Below are positions 1 to 16,400 of a stretch of 64,000 bases of DNA, one piece after another. The notes below the pieces were generated by a model. It was given only the letters and a program-made list of their open reading frames with translations, was not told where the DNA came from and ran no database searches. Positions within the stretch are counted from its first letter, which is position 1, and each line of letters begins with the position of its first letter. Both the position numbers and the translations under genes were made by a program. Source of the stretch: Antedon bifida (taxonomy: Eukaryota > Echinodermata > Crinoidea > Comatulida > Antedonidae); NCBI GenBank assembly GCA_963402885.1, contig OY727093.1, positions 868,001 to 932,000 on the forward strand, given 5' to 3'.

Positions 1-286
1 AATAACAATTATTTGATTCGATCAATAAATCATGAAAAAGTAAATACAATTATTGTGAATTTATGACTGTGTAGAAGGTTAGTTAGACTTTTTGTTCTAG
101 GTACTAGTGAGACATTTGTAGCAAAAGCACATGATCTTAATTATCGAAATAAATGTTAAAGAATGAATGTAGTATTGTAGATGTAGTTCTGAAAACTAGC
201 ATGTAGTCATATCAAAAGCACCAACAGACACTTTAACCTAAGTGTAGGCCGTCAAGACACAAGGATAAAGGTCAAAGGTGAATTAC

Positions 287-1414
287 CTGTTCTCCACTGT
301 ATTGCTTAAGGTTGTGTAGCAGACGACATGTATTTGTCAACCAGAAAGAAACATACTCAAATTCTTCAAAATGTTTCTATATTGAATAAATCATACAACA
401 TTTTAAAAAGAAGACAAGATTTATAAAAAAAACTGTAAAACAAGTCGAATCTATTCGAAACATTACATTTGTAACATTATAATTTGTCAAATATGAAGAG
501 TATATTTTGGATGTACAGTAGGCCTATGACTACATCTGTTGTAGAGCCAATCACATATCATAGTAAACAATTGGATAAAATAAATAAATTACAACAGTTT
601 CTGGAAAATTGGGTACTGTGTTGAAAATGCTGCGCTTATTTAAGAGGGAGGCTGCTTTAAGGCCTATGTGGCATTCCAGGAAACTCTCATAAAATAAATA
701 TCATAATGCTACATCTTACTTTGACTGTTTTCTTGATTCCATTAATGACCCCAGTAAGTAACATCTTAATTTTGTTGTCATTGTTAATGTAGTCAGCGTG
801 CCTGACACACATGAATATAATGTAGGCTGGTAGACCAGGTAGATAGCCATCCGCCATCTTGGGCTTGAAATCTGACAAATAAACATACCTTGTTAAATTA
901 TCTACAAAGCAAAGTTTATCAATAGAGCTCTTGCTAATTACAGTAAAAATCCTATTAAGAGGAAACCTTCAAGACCCAACAAAGTGTCCCTTCAAAGAGG
1001 TGTCCTCTAAATAGAGATTGGCTGTAGTGTTAAAACATACATCCCTCATTTTTTTTTCTTTTATTTCATGGAAATGAGTCCCCTTAATAGAGTCCCATGA
1101 ATAGGGGTGTCCAAAGAAGGGCTGTACTGTAATACTAACTGTCTATTCTGATTGTCTGATAGTGTCTAGTGGAATTAAGCAACAGTACTTGAACATACAA
1201 TGAATTAAGCAAGTAGAGCTCCCTCGCTCATAACCAAACTCACCTATAATAATATTCTTGATCAGCCTTGGTTGATCATCTGCCTGGTACTCAATAATTC
1301 CCATCAGGTCACGTTCTTTGTGGCGTACTGCTGGGCCATGATTTGGCGTGCCCATGTCATGGTGATTTGCTAAAATTGACACCGGCGAATCTGTTGTAGG
1401 CGTAAGGCCAGGAG
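287..1414 (-). other. MYO5: MYO5 globular cargo-binding tail (DIL domain), N-terminal part
   Basis: Exons 1244-1414, 720-871 and 287-376. They read [20 protein letters not shown]..., then [20 protein letters not shown]..., then [20 protein letters not shown] and SGEQ, matching the start of the class V globular tail (MYO5[57 protein letters not shown]). This domain binds cargo adaptors and folds back on the motor in the autoinhibited state. The donor at 286 points to a further exon left of the window; bases 1-286 contain no more coding sequence that I can see. Confidence 0.95.
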
Positions 1415-4400
1415 CTGTAAAATAAGTAATTTAAATGTTACTCAAAAATTAATTTTTAAGAGTTTTTGAGAGTCTAATGATTTCTAAAGCTCTGTCTACA
1501 CTATCAAACTAGATTGAAAGTGTGATGTGCGCATATATTATAGAGATAGGCTCAAATATGGTAGTGATATGCTCAAATATGGTAGTGATATGACATCTTC
1601 ATGTCCATATATGGGCATATCAAATTTTTTGTTTGACAGTGTAGACAGAGCTTAATATTCTGTTTACAAACAAAAATCTTCACTTACATGGTTCGCCAAC
1701 TGACGTCAGTTTCTTGTGAGCTGCCTTCAACTGTTTCTTCAATTTCTTCACATTCTTTTCTAAATATTCATTTTGTTCCATCAAATCCTGAAATTAAAAA
1801 TGTAAATATTAATAATAATCAAACTCCCTTAGTTGCACCTATAATTGTTATATTCTGTTTAATACTTTCTCCATTAATCTCATAATTTGAATAAACAATA
1901 GATACAATGCACTTGTTTCCCAATTCATAATATATACCCTTTTCACATCACTTAGTTAAACTTTGGAGAGATGAAGCAAATACAATCGTAGGCCCTTAAG
2001 CATTGGACAGAAAACAACAGCAATATGACATAATTCATTTTGTTAGTAAAAGAACTCTTTTGGATAAAAGATGTATAGAAGAAGATTGAGGAAAAGGTGT
2101 GAAGGAGTTTTAATTTAATTTAAACTTTGAAAAAGAGGAAGATAATAACATTGAGCGCAAGATGTGGTGTTTTTATTGCTTTGCTAAACTGGATAAAGGG
2201 TTAGATAGGAGGTACTGTCGAGGACAAGATGCGGTCAAACAGTCAAGGGCAGGTAAGGGGCAGATAGGAGGAAAGGGCAAACATCACATTTCGGTACTTT
2301 GCTTGGCTGGAATAAGTGTAAAGTCCTTTTGTAGAAGGATTTTTCACATTCATGTTTAACAAATTCTACTCAATTAAAAACTAAGCAACATAAATGTAAT
2401 AATATAGTATTAATAACAATCAATAATTAATACTAATTAATAATATGTTTATGTCATGCACTGAAATGTAGCATTTGATAATGATGACAATGATAATGAG
2501 GATTGTTTATTTTTTAAAAATGTATAAATTTAAATAATGTAGAAATGCAGAAAATTTGGTCTATATTTTCATTGATAAAACATTAAAATGTTAAAAACAA
2601 ATTTAGAGACAAACATCTAACAGCAGCATAACTATAAACATAATTGGAATCTATTACTTGAAGATGTTCTGGTTTATCTGTGCTTTAAAGCTTTGTCTAT
2701 ACTATCAAACTTTATAGACAAAAACCGTGTGATGTGCCTAGATATGATGATGTCATATCACTACCATATTTGGGCATATCACTATCAAATTTGGGAACAT
2801 TACACTTTTTTGGTCAAACTAGTTTGATAGTGTAGACAGAGCTTTAAAGTAATGCAAGGTTTATTTTTAACAAAAAAGCTAATAAATAAAACGTAATATA
2901 AAAGTTTATCTAAGTACATATTCTGTATTTAAATCATAATAGACAATGTGTTAGGTAACTGACTACTCTAGATATTAGATTACTAAACAATCTTCACATG
3001 TTACACAATATATAAATGTTACAATGTCATACCAAATTCTCCCTAACACAAAGACGCATATGCTAAGGTAAAAAACAAAGTTAAATACTGTATATCATAT
3101 ACAAAATCATGCAATCATATCTAGTGGTTAAATACATACTAATATGATTATTAAACATTGTTAAATATAACAAATACATTCACATGATATATATTGAGTT
3201 AGTTAGGCCTATTATTTACCATCCCTTCCACTGCTATTGAAACTGTTCATATACTGTACCTATCATATACTACTTTACCTATGTTTGTGTATGTAGCCTG
3301 TGGTGTATGTACTGCAGTGGTATGTAAAGGGCAGTAGCAGAATGCTATGATTGTTGATACTATTTATTTGAATGTCATTAACACATTACTCATCAACAAA
3401 TATTGAATATTACCCCTTTCACATCAAAACTGTAGAGTTTACAAACATCAGGGTGGAGGTTGATGCCCCAGTGTGTGAAAACTTTTTGTTAGGGGTAAAG
3501 GAAAAACATTATAATATAAGATAAAACTACCATATATTATATATACATAAATGAAATAACAATACTGTATTAGCACAATTTCTAATCTAACATCCACCAT
3601 TTGCTTGATACGTACCATATTTTCTGTCGTCAACCGTGTGATTTCGTGTTGCGCAATGGCATTCACACGATCCTCTGGTTTCAATTTCAAATTCTGTGGA
3701 CGAAATTTTAGAATGTTTTTTTTAAAGTTATGATGATAATGGTACAGATGGATAATGGTGATGATGATTTTGATGATGATAATGAAATAAAGACAAAACT
3801 TGTCTTCTGTGACAGCAACTGTATTAGTGTCCAGTATTTATAATTCTTACCTCTCCAATAATTTCTTGTTGTCTATCGTTGTCTTTCATTACTTTCTTCA
3901 CTTCTTCTTTCAATTCCTTTACTTCATGTTCATGGTTCTTTGTCTGTGCTTGTAACTCTTTTTCAAGAATTCTAAAAAATTGCAAAACATTTTTTATAAA
4001 AATGTCACTTTTGTCATCATAAATAACATTCATGGATATTTGTGGAAAATACATTATGATGATGATTAACCTATAATTGAATAAAAACCATATTGATATG
4101 AGGTGAAACAATGCTTAATGTAATTGTTCAAATATTATGTATTTCTTACAATGAATTTAAATTAAATAATAATATATATTTGATAATAGAAACATTTTAA
4201 AAAGGCATCAATCAAGTAATAGTATAACAACATCCAAAAGACATTCTTAAGATGCATTGTACCAGTTGACTACTTAAGTCAGTCATAAAAGTACCGGTAC
4301 TAAAGTAGATGTAACAGAATCCCTAGAATCAAATTATTAGAGTGCATGCAACATGCATTCTAGACAAACAAGAAATGCCCTTTATGTAGATTGTCTTATT

Positions 4401-7400
4401 TGCATAAATGCAAATTTTCTATTTTTCAAGGTTTACACCTTTATACATTACTTAAATCCTGGTACAGTACTATAATATTAAAACCCTTATGAATATGCTG
4501 AATAGATAATTTACATATTCTTATTATCTAATACCATCAGATCATTAACTACTGGATGTAACACCTGTACTATGTTCAAATGCAAATACTTATTGTATTA
4601 TTATAGAACAAAACAGCATGCATATAAAAGTCTTTTCCGTTGTTACAGTAAACACCAACTACACTGTTACTATTTTACCCTGTCTCATAATAAAGAAATA
4701 TTTTAGAAACCGAAATATAATTTTAATTAGCAAAACAAAACAAGCTTGTTTGAATGAAAGTAGTTAAGTTAGTGCTAAGAACGGTGCTAAACTATCCTAT
4801 TGGTGAAATGCAAGAGATTGAGTGCGCTGAAAACAAGCTGAAAGAGGAAGAAACGTGATTGGATGATGAGTAAACCAATAGGTGGAGGAGGTTACTCACA
4901 ATTTCTGAATCAAAAGATCATTTTGTATTTCAGCTAGATCTCCATATTTATGTACAGTGTCATGTAAGCTGGACTGACTGACTGATAGTGCTGTGATTAA
5001 ACTAACAGGACAAAAACACACACATTTAACAGTAGGTTGTGAGTAGGGGTGTAGGGCAGCTAGAGTGTAGGGCAGCTAGGGTGTAGGGAAGCTAGGGTAT
5101 AGGGCAGCTAGGGTGTATGGCAGCTAGGGTGTATGGCAGCTAGGGTGTAGGGCAGCTAGGGTGTAGGGAAACTAGGGTGTAGGAAAGCTAGGGTGTAAGG
5201 AAGCTAGTGGTTGTGAGTAGAGTGTGAATATTTGGCAAGGATGATTAAAAATATAAATCAAGTAGGGGAGAGCGAGAGAAGGTTTGGTGTCCATAATATG
5301 GAAACTGATTTTTCGTTTTGAAATATAAAAAGACGTTTAAGTTGTTAGAAGGAAATGTAAATGGTAACAAATGGGAAAGTGACAAGAGATTAATGTGACA
5401 AGTGACAGAGTGGAATGTAATGTTACTGAGACGGACAGGAAGGTACATTCAAAGGGGATTTTTAAGAGATTATTGGGGAAAAAGGTAAATATAACATACA
5501 ACAAACAACTTTTATATTTACAAAACAACAATAGCTTACTTAATATTTCCACACTACATATCAGAAGTAAAAAATAATCTTTCTTACAATTGCTTTTGAA
5601 GTGAACGGATAAATGTCGTTGTTAAATAATCATAATATATAAATAATAAATATATTTCAATATAAAAATGCATTTTTTGCATGCAATAATAAAAACACCA
5701 ATATTTAGTTTAGTTTTTACTTAAATTCATGCTTTAATAATCATTATTCTTTGAGTAAACACCTAAAGAACCACTGCTGAAGAGAATTTGCATTGCTGTA
5801 TTTTTAAGAAGCCTAAATGAGTATCATACAATCCAACTTTATTAAGAAAAAAATTGATTTGATCGACTGAGACAAGCACAATTTGTGTAATACATGACAC
5901 GGTTTAAAAAAATCTAGAAACACATTGTTCACATACATTAATGTGCACAATTGAAAATCATTGAGGCATTGAGTTATTTGAGGCAGTGTTTTTCTTACGA
6001 CTTACTAAATATTTTAGTTTTGATTATCTATTACCATAACCTACACTGTGTTGTCAAGATGTAAAGTGAATCATCTCAGATATATAGTTCTTAGTATGAA
6101 GAATGAATGGATACAAAAATCTTATAAAACAGTTAAAATGAAACAAAATATAACCTACCAAGTTGTCAGTAATTTGCTGTCAACATCTATACAAACACTC
6201 AATATATCACTACACATACACTCACCACCACGTGCACGCACAAACACCACCACACGCACGCATAAACACCACCACACGCACGCATAAACACCACCACACG
6301 CACGCATAAACACCACCACACGCACGCATAAACACCACCACACGCACGCATAAACACCACCACACGCACGCATAAACACCACCACACGCACGCATAAACA
6401 CCACCACACGCACGCATAAACACCACCACACGCACGCATAAACACCACCACACGCACGCATAAACACCACCACACGCACGCATAAACACCACCACGGGCA
6501 CGCATAAACACCACCACACGCACGCATAAACACCACCACACGCACGCATAAACACCACCACGGGCACGCATAAACACCACCACACGCACGCATAAACACC
6601 ACCACACGCACGCATAAACACCACCACACGCACGCATAAACACCACCACACGCACGCATAAACACCACCACACGCACGCATAAACACCACCACACGCACG
6701 CATAAACACCACCACACGCACGCATAAACACCACCACACGCACGCATAAACACCACCACACGCACGCATAAACACCACCACACGCACGCATAAACACCAC
6801 CACGGGCACGCATAAACACCACCACACGCACGCATAAACACCACCACACGCACGCATAAACACCACCACACGCACGCATAAACACCACCACACGCACGCA
6901 TAAACACCACCACACGCACGCATAAACACCACCACACGCACGCATAAACACCACCACGGGCACGCATAAACACCACCACACGCACGCATAAACACCACCA
7001 CACGCACGCATAAACACCACCACACGCACGCATAAACACCACCACACGCACGCATAAACACCACCACACGCACGCATAAACACCACCACACGCACGCATA
7101 AACACCACCACACGCACGCATAAACACCACCACACGCACGCATAAACACCACCACACGCACGCATAAACACCACCACGGGCACGCATAAACACCACCACA
7201 CGCACGCATAAACACCACCACACGCACGCATAAACACCACCACACGCACGCATAAACACCACCACACGCACGCATAAACACCACCACACGCACGCATAAA
7301 CACCACCACGGGCACGCATAAACACCACCACACGCACGCATAAACACCACCACACGCACGCATAAACACCACCACACGCACGCATAAACACCACCACGGG

Positions 7401-10400
7401 CACGCATAAACACCACCACACGCACGCATAAACACCACCACGGGCACGCATAAACACCACCACGGGCACGCATAAACACCACCAGGCGCATATACCTACC
7501 ACCAATATTTTACACTCATATTTTTGTGTTAATGACTTTTTTATATTTTTAAATGTTTGAGCTTGTCAACAAAACGAATTTCCATCTTTTGACAAATAAA
7601 TATTCTGTATTCTGTAAGCACATACACACACTACTTTTCCCAAACCCCTAAAATTAAGTTAAACACTTACTGATTTGTCATTTTCAACGACTGATAAGCC
7701 ATCTCCAAGTCACCATCTTTATTCAAATCTTCAGCCGCTTGATCTACATACAACTGACGGTCAGTGTTTGTTCCTGCGTCCACTACATCCGGTGTGGTCA
7801 CTTCTCGATGAACTATTTGCTCAGTCTTTAATTTAATGATCTCATCGCGATGTTTTTCATTTTCAAGATTCAATACCTCAATCTGCTGGTTAAAGACTTT
7901 GATGACTTGAGATCCATCACCATCAGATGCTTTTTCTAAAGACTCTTTGTACATTTCTACTTCTTCTCTTAGTTTATTATTGTCTTCTTTTAGTCGCTGC
8001 ATCTGTAAATGTAATTCATTCTAAATAATAACAAGAAAATTGTCCTCTGTTTCAAAATAGTAAATTATTATTTTTTCTGGTTCTTCTGGCTTGTTTGTTA
8101 TGGAGTTTAAATGAAGTTATGTTGAACACATAAATTAAATTATAATTATTACCAATCTCAACCTCTTTGTTGTTATATCACACATGACCAAAAGCTAAAT
8201 GTTCCAAAAGAACTTACCTGTAGGTTTGTGGTATGAATTTCTTTCTCTAAACCATTGGAACGCTCTTTGTTGACATCATCCTTCTTTTCTAAATCAACCT
8301 CTAACTGCTTCTTTTCTTTTTCTAAATCTTTTAATCGTTTTTGCAATTTTAAGAAGATACTCATATCCATACTGGCCTTTTCCTCGCCTTGTTCCTAAAA
8401 TGATAAAACAATCATTTATGTTTAAAAATGTATGGCAACTTGATAAATTTTGAGCTAAAATTTAATTGTGCAAATTCAAATAAATAAATAATAAAAAATA
8501 AATAATAAAATACTATGCTCATGTGAAAATATTTGTGTAAATTATTTTGTTTATCTCAGCCTGCTAGTGGAATTTTTTTTTAAATCTCTGTTGGCTGTGA
8601 ATTTAATAAATAAAAATGTGTAACATACCTCAATTTCTCTATCTACAGTATCGGTGTCATCCAATTCAGTAGTACTTAGCGTACCATAGCCAGACTCGCT
8701 TCCCTCCTTTACATCTATTACAATTTGTCTTTCTACTGGATGCGATTCCATCGTTTTTACCTCAGTTTCTAAACTTTTCACTTCATCTTCCAGGTTTTGT
8801 TTTCGCTGTTCTAGTCGCGTGTAATCTTGTACCAGTTTTTGATGATTGTATCGTTCATCTTCTAGATCCTTACGAAGACCCGCAGTCTCATCTTCAACTT
8901 GTTTTTTAATTTCACCTAAAATAATATAAATTTGTTTAATGTTTATTTGTTTAATTTTAAAGTTTCTATAGCTCTGTGACTTTATGTGACAAAAAAATTT
9001 GATGTGCCCATATATGGGTAACGGGACGATTCGGCCCTGAGACGATTCGGCCCGGGACGATTCGGCCCTGGGACGATTCGGCCCGGGACTATTCGGCCCG
9101 GGACGATTCGGCCCTGAGACGATTCGGCACACTTACATTTATCGGCTTTGATATGCATTTATAAGCATAAAATAAGCTTTTCTCCCCAAACTTTATTTTC
9201 AGAGAGACTATGGGGTAGCACTACTAGGGATAAAGATGCAATAAAGCAAACATTTTGAAAACATTGTCGAAAATAATCATTTTTTAGTCACGCGAACGAT
9301 GTAAACAAGTTACGCCCTCTGTTGGCCGCTTGGCGAATGCACGAAATAAACAAGGTTTTCAAAGTAATAAATTGAATATAAAATTACGTTTTTTTAGTAA
9401 TTTAATATATATATTATATCAACTTTGTCAATATCAATAAATACGGATTGTTAAACACCTTTAAAAACTGGATAAATACCAAAAAAAATAAATATGAATT
9501 TGGTCTAAAGTGAGACGTTTCGGCCCACAAAGTGAGACGATTCGGCCCAAAAGTGGGCCGAATCGTCTCACCAAAAGTGGGCCGAATAGTCCCGGGCCGA
9601 ATCGTCTCAGGGCCGAATCGTCCCTGAACCCCATATATGGACATGATGTCATATCACTACCATATTTGGGCACATCACTACCATATGTAGAAAGCATACT
9701 GCATGTGTTGTGTAGCTATGTATGATTTAATACTGTTAGTGACATCAATACGTACCTTCCATTCTCTCGCCTTGTTCTTTAAGTATATTTTCTTTTTCAA
9801 GAACATCTTTCCTTAACTTCTCACTTTCTGCTTCTAATAATTCTTTCTCCTATTAAAAACAACAAAGAAATTAACAAGAATTGTAGATCAAAAAAAATTT
9901 GACAATATTTCACTGTATTCACACATTAACGATCAATGATTGGTTCCCATTCCCTGAGAAGTTTTTGAGTTGTGCATAGCTATACCTTTTCCAAATACAG
10001 TTTTTAATTTAATTGTAGCAAAGTACTAATAACAGCTCGCATACTACAACAAGTATCTTTGCAATCACACACAAACAATCTCATATAAGCTCCCAATCAA
10101 CTATCCAATGTACTTCCAATCACAAACAACACAAACAATCTCAACTATGATCCTCTCAATAATTTCCTAAAATAAACCCCAAGAGTAGATAAGTATAATG
10201 ATAAATACTGAATACTGGTAAAATATTTCAGTCCTGTAAAAGTACAACAAGACTCAAGTAACTCAACAATGATAATGATGATGACAAAGTTGATTTTGAT
10301 GAATGATCAATTAGAATTGATTGGTGATACCTTCTTCTGTTGAAGTTAAAATTTATTCAAAATGACAACAATGTGAAAAACAAACAAAAAAACAAGATAA

Positions 10401-13400
10401 AAACAAGATGGTCTGTCCTTGCATCCTTTATTGCCAAAAGAATTAGAAACTAATAATTTGATAAAATAATAATATTTTTATAAAATATTGTACTGACTCC
10501 AGTATAAGACCACCTTCGATACGTTTCAACATTTCAGAAAATATGATGAAAATAACTTCAAATTTGGGTGGATGGACTTAAACTGAGACCAGGGAAAAGT
10601 GAAATTACAATAATGTCACTCTTCCCTGCTGAGACAGTACAGTAGATTAAATCATAATAAAACATAATGTCCTAATTTTAAAACAAAGGGTCAGGATAAA
10701 CAAAGGCAGACCACATAAACAAACAATACCTAAACAAAAAACAAGACAGTATCTAGACCAAACACTTATGATTGTTCCACAGGCCTAGGAATACCCGTAA
10801 AGATTAGGCCAAGAACCATGTGAGATATCTTGTACATTCAACAACAAATAAAAGGTGAAAACATACCTTCCTGAAGCTCTGTCTACACTATCAAACTTTA
10901 TGTGACAACAAAATGTGATGGACACAATGATCTACCATATTTACGCATATCACTATCATATATGGGCAGATCACACTTTTTTGTCAAAATAGTGTAGACA
11001 GAGCTTTAGTGGAGATAACAATAAACATTATTATTGTTACATAAAATGTAAATACAGTATGTTTACAAGGTATGTAACTAATGGAAGTTTTCATATTGCA
11101 CATTTTAGAAAGAAAAATGAAATTACTATGTTTAACATACTACTTGTGTAAATTACTATGTTTAACATACTACTGGTGTAAATTCTACTAATTATATCTA
11201 CTTGTTTGAAATACTATAAAATGCCTGCACTTTGTTTACAAATCATGATTTTTAAGCTGAATGCAAAATAAGTAATACTCAATAAGTTAACTTTATAATA
11301 ATGTTATGGTTTCTATTTAAAAAAATGTAATATTTAGATAGTTTATGTGTTATTATACTAATTAAACTAAATATATCTATAATTAAAACTTATTACTGTT
11401 TGATTGAGTATAGTCTCAGAGAACTAAGTACATTTGCCCAAACTTGGTGGGTTATACTCCAATAATACTGGCAAAGTGGGATTGTATGGCCATCCCCTAT
11501 TATTATTAGTTAGTAAGTTAGTTTGGTATATAACTGGCTTATTAATGATAATAACTTATTGATTGTTAGTATACTAGCACTGTGAATGTATTAGTGAACA
11601 ATACACAAATATCAATAAATAGTTACTATTATTGAATTTGTATATAACCTACCAATAATAATATTATTTTATTCAATGTATGTTGTTTTAAGCTGTGATA
11701 TTAGAATGAAGATTAGTATGTTAATTTTTAATACTTTTCACATTGTTTATGTATTTATAACTCTGTATTATATTAATATTATTTAATCATTATATATTAG
11801 TAATAATATCAATTTATTATGCAAACTGAGTTTACCTAATAGATAAATTGGTGGAAATATAATATCATTATGTATATATTTTATATTATTATTGCTGTAA
11901 TAATGCAGTTGTCTAACTCTGTTTAATACTCTGAAATCCACAAATTCTCAACATTTAAATAAAAATTATCCAAAGGATCTCAAACTCCTCCCAACTAGAG
12001 AAATTGCATCATCAATCCAGACCCATGGGTGTCCAATATTGGAGTTTACATCTCATATATAAAATACAAATAGCTTTGCATAAATAATATATAAATGATT
12101 TCAGCGGTGTAATTGTAGGGTGTGATTTTTTAGCAGTTATTTTTTCATTGAAATGTCAAATAATGTGATGAACTTAACCAAATGTTTTAATGTTTTGCAA
12201 GAGGAGCCAAGCCACGTAGGCCGCACCTTGGATACGCCTATGACTAGCTATCATAGACATGTGGAAGACGGAAAGATTGAGGTGAGATTTACAGAACGTT
12301 CCTAACCACTCAACACAAAAAATCACATCACAACCTCATACAAACACTCTCACATCACATTATATTATTATTATCCTGGCAGCGAATTTTGTTTCAAGAT
12401 TAGCGTGTGAAATACACTATTAGTATATTGTTGTTAATATACGCACAACCCTAAATGGAATGTTATTAGCTGAAATATAACTTATGTTAATAATAAAATA
12501 TATAAAAATATATAAAATAGCACCTTGGACATTTTGCACATTAAAACAATATATATATATATATATATATATAGTGAACAATTAGTAGCTAACTACTGTA
12601 GTAGTATTAAACAGGAAAGGGATTTTTGAAGGGCAAAGTTGGATAAATGGAATGATAAATTTGTCAAACTTTATTGAGCCAAGGTTTAAATCTTTATAAA
12701 GGTGTTTTTAGTATTTTCATTACTGTACAAACTAAGTTTTAGTTTCCATGCTAAAATATCATTAAAATAAAGGAATGAGAATGAGGGTACTAATCCTTAT
12801 CAAGGTGTTGTAAGACGGTTGCCATGATTTTGGCAAAACCTAAGTACATTCTGTAAACCTGTCTACTATCTAGTCTAAAATAAGGCTTCACCTGATTAAA
12901 CTGTTCTTGTGCAGCTTTCATATCTAATAATAGTTTGTCTCTTTCGGTTCTCGTCTCATCTAATTCGCGTCTCAACTTTGTAAGTTCGTCTTCCATCTCT
13001 ACCTTCTTTTTCTGCAGCACGTCAACTTCTCCTCCGCGGCTTTCCATTTCTTTGACTTTTGTTTCTAGTTTTATTATAACTTCCTCTTTTTCTTTATTCA
13101 TTGATGAAACTTTTGCCTAGAAAAATAAACATTTATTATCAATTTATGGGGAAAACACAAAAAAATAATGTCAGTATAAATATTCTACTATCTGCTACTT
13201 TTTTAGTTTTCAAACCTATTCATGATTTGAATAACATAATTTAAAATATATTTATTGAAATTTATTGAAAATAAAAGTAGAAATAATCAATCTATATATA
13301 GTTTTAAGTTACTCTTAAAAATAAATAAACAAGAAGCTAATACAATGGAACAATAAGTATAGTGTATAAGTAGGTAGTTTTTACATAACTCCCTGGTATA

Positions 13401-16400
13401 AGCAGAGAAGTCTGAGTATATTTAGAATATCTCATGCTAATACCAGGGAGTTGTTAACAACTCCCTGGTAATACAAAGTTCCAGATAGCTTTTACAATAT
13501 TTTGGAAACTTTAGAGCACTTACCTGTTGATTAAGTTTCTGTTGAAGTTCAATGATTTTATTTTCCATTCCTATATTTAGTTTCTTAAAATGTTCAACAG
13601 ACTTGGCTTCAATCTATAAGAAAGTGAATTATTTCAATGTGTTGATATGCTTCAATGAACAAGTGACAATTTTGAATGTCTTTTATACGCTTGAATGGGC
13701 AAGTTGAATGTTACAAACAAGTTTATGTCTATTACTGTAAAATGAAAAGGTTGTTGTCAACAAGAAAAGAAAATATTCATGTTTTAAACACTTTACTAGA
13801 AAAATCACCTAACTTGAAAAAGTGAAATATCAGGAGAATTTGTGACAGCATTGAGGGTGTTAATAAATAAAAATACTATAGAACGCTCTATATATATGAC
13901 TGGCTGGTATTAAGATTGCCTCTAAATATTCATACTATTATTAGTTATCCGCACCTTGTTATTAATATTATTATATAATACGAATTTCCAGAAGTGGCCT
14001 AGCAGAAGAGCCTAAAAAATGATACAATATTATGTTTTTTTCCCATATGAAAATTAATCAAAAAATGTGCACTCTTGGCGGGAGACACAGGATTGACTAA
14101 GAATATCAGAAACCTCCTACGATTAGACTTCTTATAGAAGACTTTTTGAAGGCTGCCTTACTACAGCACATCACCACCATAATTAAAGTGCTTTGTCTCA
14201 ACTCCTACGAACAATAAAAACAAATGTAGAATGATATGTTGAATATAAAAAAAGGAAAAAGACACATACCTTAAGTTGTTTCAATTCCCTCTTGGCATAC
14301 ATTCTTCTTGTACAACATTGTAATAATATAATGGCTTTGCGTGCTTTTTGATAAGATCTCCTGGCAAGCAATCCTCTCGTGTATCTTTGTATCGTTGTCG
14401 CTCGTGCTTCCCGTAGTACTTCTTTGTAGTAACGACGACCGTACATACCACGAGTGAAAGCTTGGATGGTAACGACCGCCCTCCTGATATGCAAGTACGC
14501 CTTACGCTGCCTGTAACGCCGCCATACTTTCTGTAGACGTATCGTGGCAGTAGTTCTTCGCATGAATTTCACCAATCTAAGAAACAAAATTGTTCAGGTG
14601 AATTTTATCGTCCCTTGATTAATATTTTGATAGAAAAGACAAAAATCTATAATACTAAATGGAATATTTACGATCAATATAATAATATAGCGCTTTTCCA
14701 AATTGATCAAAGCGCTTTACATACCTTGATTATAATTTTTAGATATAAAAAACAAAAAAAAAAAATCTCTTATTTAAAAAAAAATGTTTAAATCACCTTC
14801 TTGCATTTGTGGCTCGAATATGTTTCTGTAATACAACAGTCGCCGCCTTCAACCTCTTATAGCGCTTTCGTTGTAAATATCCACGTACAGTCTTCTGCAT
14901 GCATACACACGCCTTCTTCAACAGGTCTGCTCTTAATTTTTCCATGTAGGCAACTTGTCCCGCACGGAAGAAAATCTTTGTCTTTCCAAACTGATATTTG
15001 TCTGGGTTCTAGGTGGAGAAAATTAAAAATGTTATCTTCTATTACAGTTAAACAATGTCGGTTTCTATATTGTACTGAATATCAATTGAATTGAACATTT
15101 CAGTAATTTTTTGGGTTACTATTTATAGGATAAAAGCAGTTTTTAAGAAATGATGAAGGAGAGAGGACCAGGAATTACCCATTGACGTACATGTAGTGCT
15201 TTTCTCCATTTAAAATACATTCTGTAATCTATCAATATATAATATACAATTAATTTATCCTATTGTTTTGCTTTTCATTATTCTGGCAAGAAAACTATAA
15301 ATTAACAGCCTCAACAATTCATATTTATAACAAAATAATTACCGTTATTAATCTTGTTAGAGTTTTCTCTGCACTTCCTCGCATATTATTTCTATTTGCT
15401 TCTTTTTTTATCATAAGAACTCGATATCTTGAGAAAAACTCTGGATAAGTCCACCTATAAGATAAACAATTAAGTAATTACTCAGTGAAAAATGTTTTCT
15501 AATTACCAATTATTAATTTAAGAAACAATAGAAAGTAAATCAACTTAGTAACTTATTTTGTTTTGACAGATTGTTTGATCCAAAGTTCCAGTCAACTGAA
15601 AAACTGTACTCTTAAAATGGATAGAAGATAGAATTCATTGGTTTTCCAACACAAAGAGATGTCAAATAAAAATTTGAAAAGGATCTTTACCTTGATGGAA
15701 ATCCTGCGGCACTGATTCTGATCGTTTCCAACACACCGCAAGCTCTTAGTTGTTCTACCGCCCTCTTGGGTTCATAACAGAACGATTCTTTCAAATCATT
15801 TGGTTTAATGCATCTCACATAATGAGGAGTTGTACTGTTCAGTTTAGTCATCAAAATCTTTAAAGAATCTCGGAACTAGAACAAAAACAATTAAAAAATA
15901 TAAGTAACATTTTTTGGGGTCACTTAACAATACAACACCCTTTCTGAAAGCATATGATATACAGTTGATATAACATATATTGCATTCCGTTCGTTTCACA
16001 AGAACAAGTCTCTGAATGGGGATTTCCTAAAGGAGGGGTTTTACTCTAGTAGGAAAGAATTTGTAACTTTTTAATAAATTCTAGTCTTGGGAGAGTTTCC
16101 AGTTTCTTGGAATCCTGTTTTACTATATTTTATTTCTAAGATTGAACATATAAGTATCTTCTCAAATAGAAATTCTTGGTCCTCTATCCATTAGTTTTAA
16201 ATAAAGATTTACAAATGCAAGACAATCATTCACTTTTAAACTATTCTAACATCTTAACTTGCTAGCTAAAATCAATTGTGTCTTGGGTTCACTGTACAGT
16301 TACTATAGACTTTATTTTATCTATGATCAAACTCTTTTTCACCTCACCTTAAAATTACCTCATGTAATTTGTTTGCAGTATATAGCTACAGGTCACCATT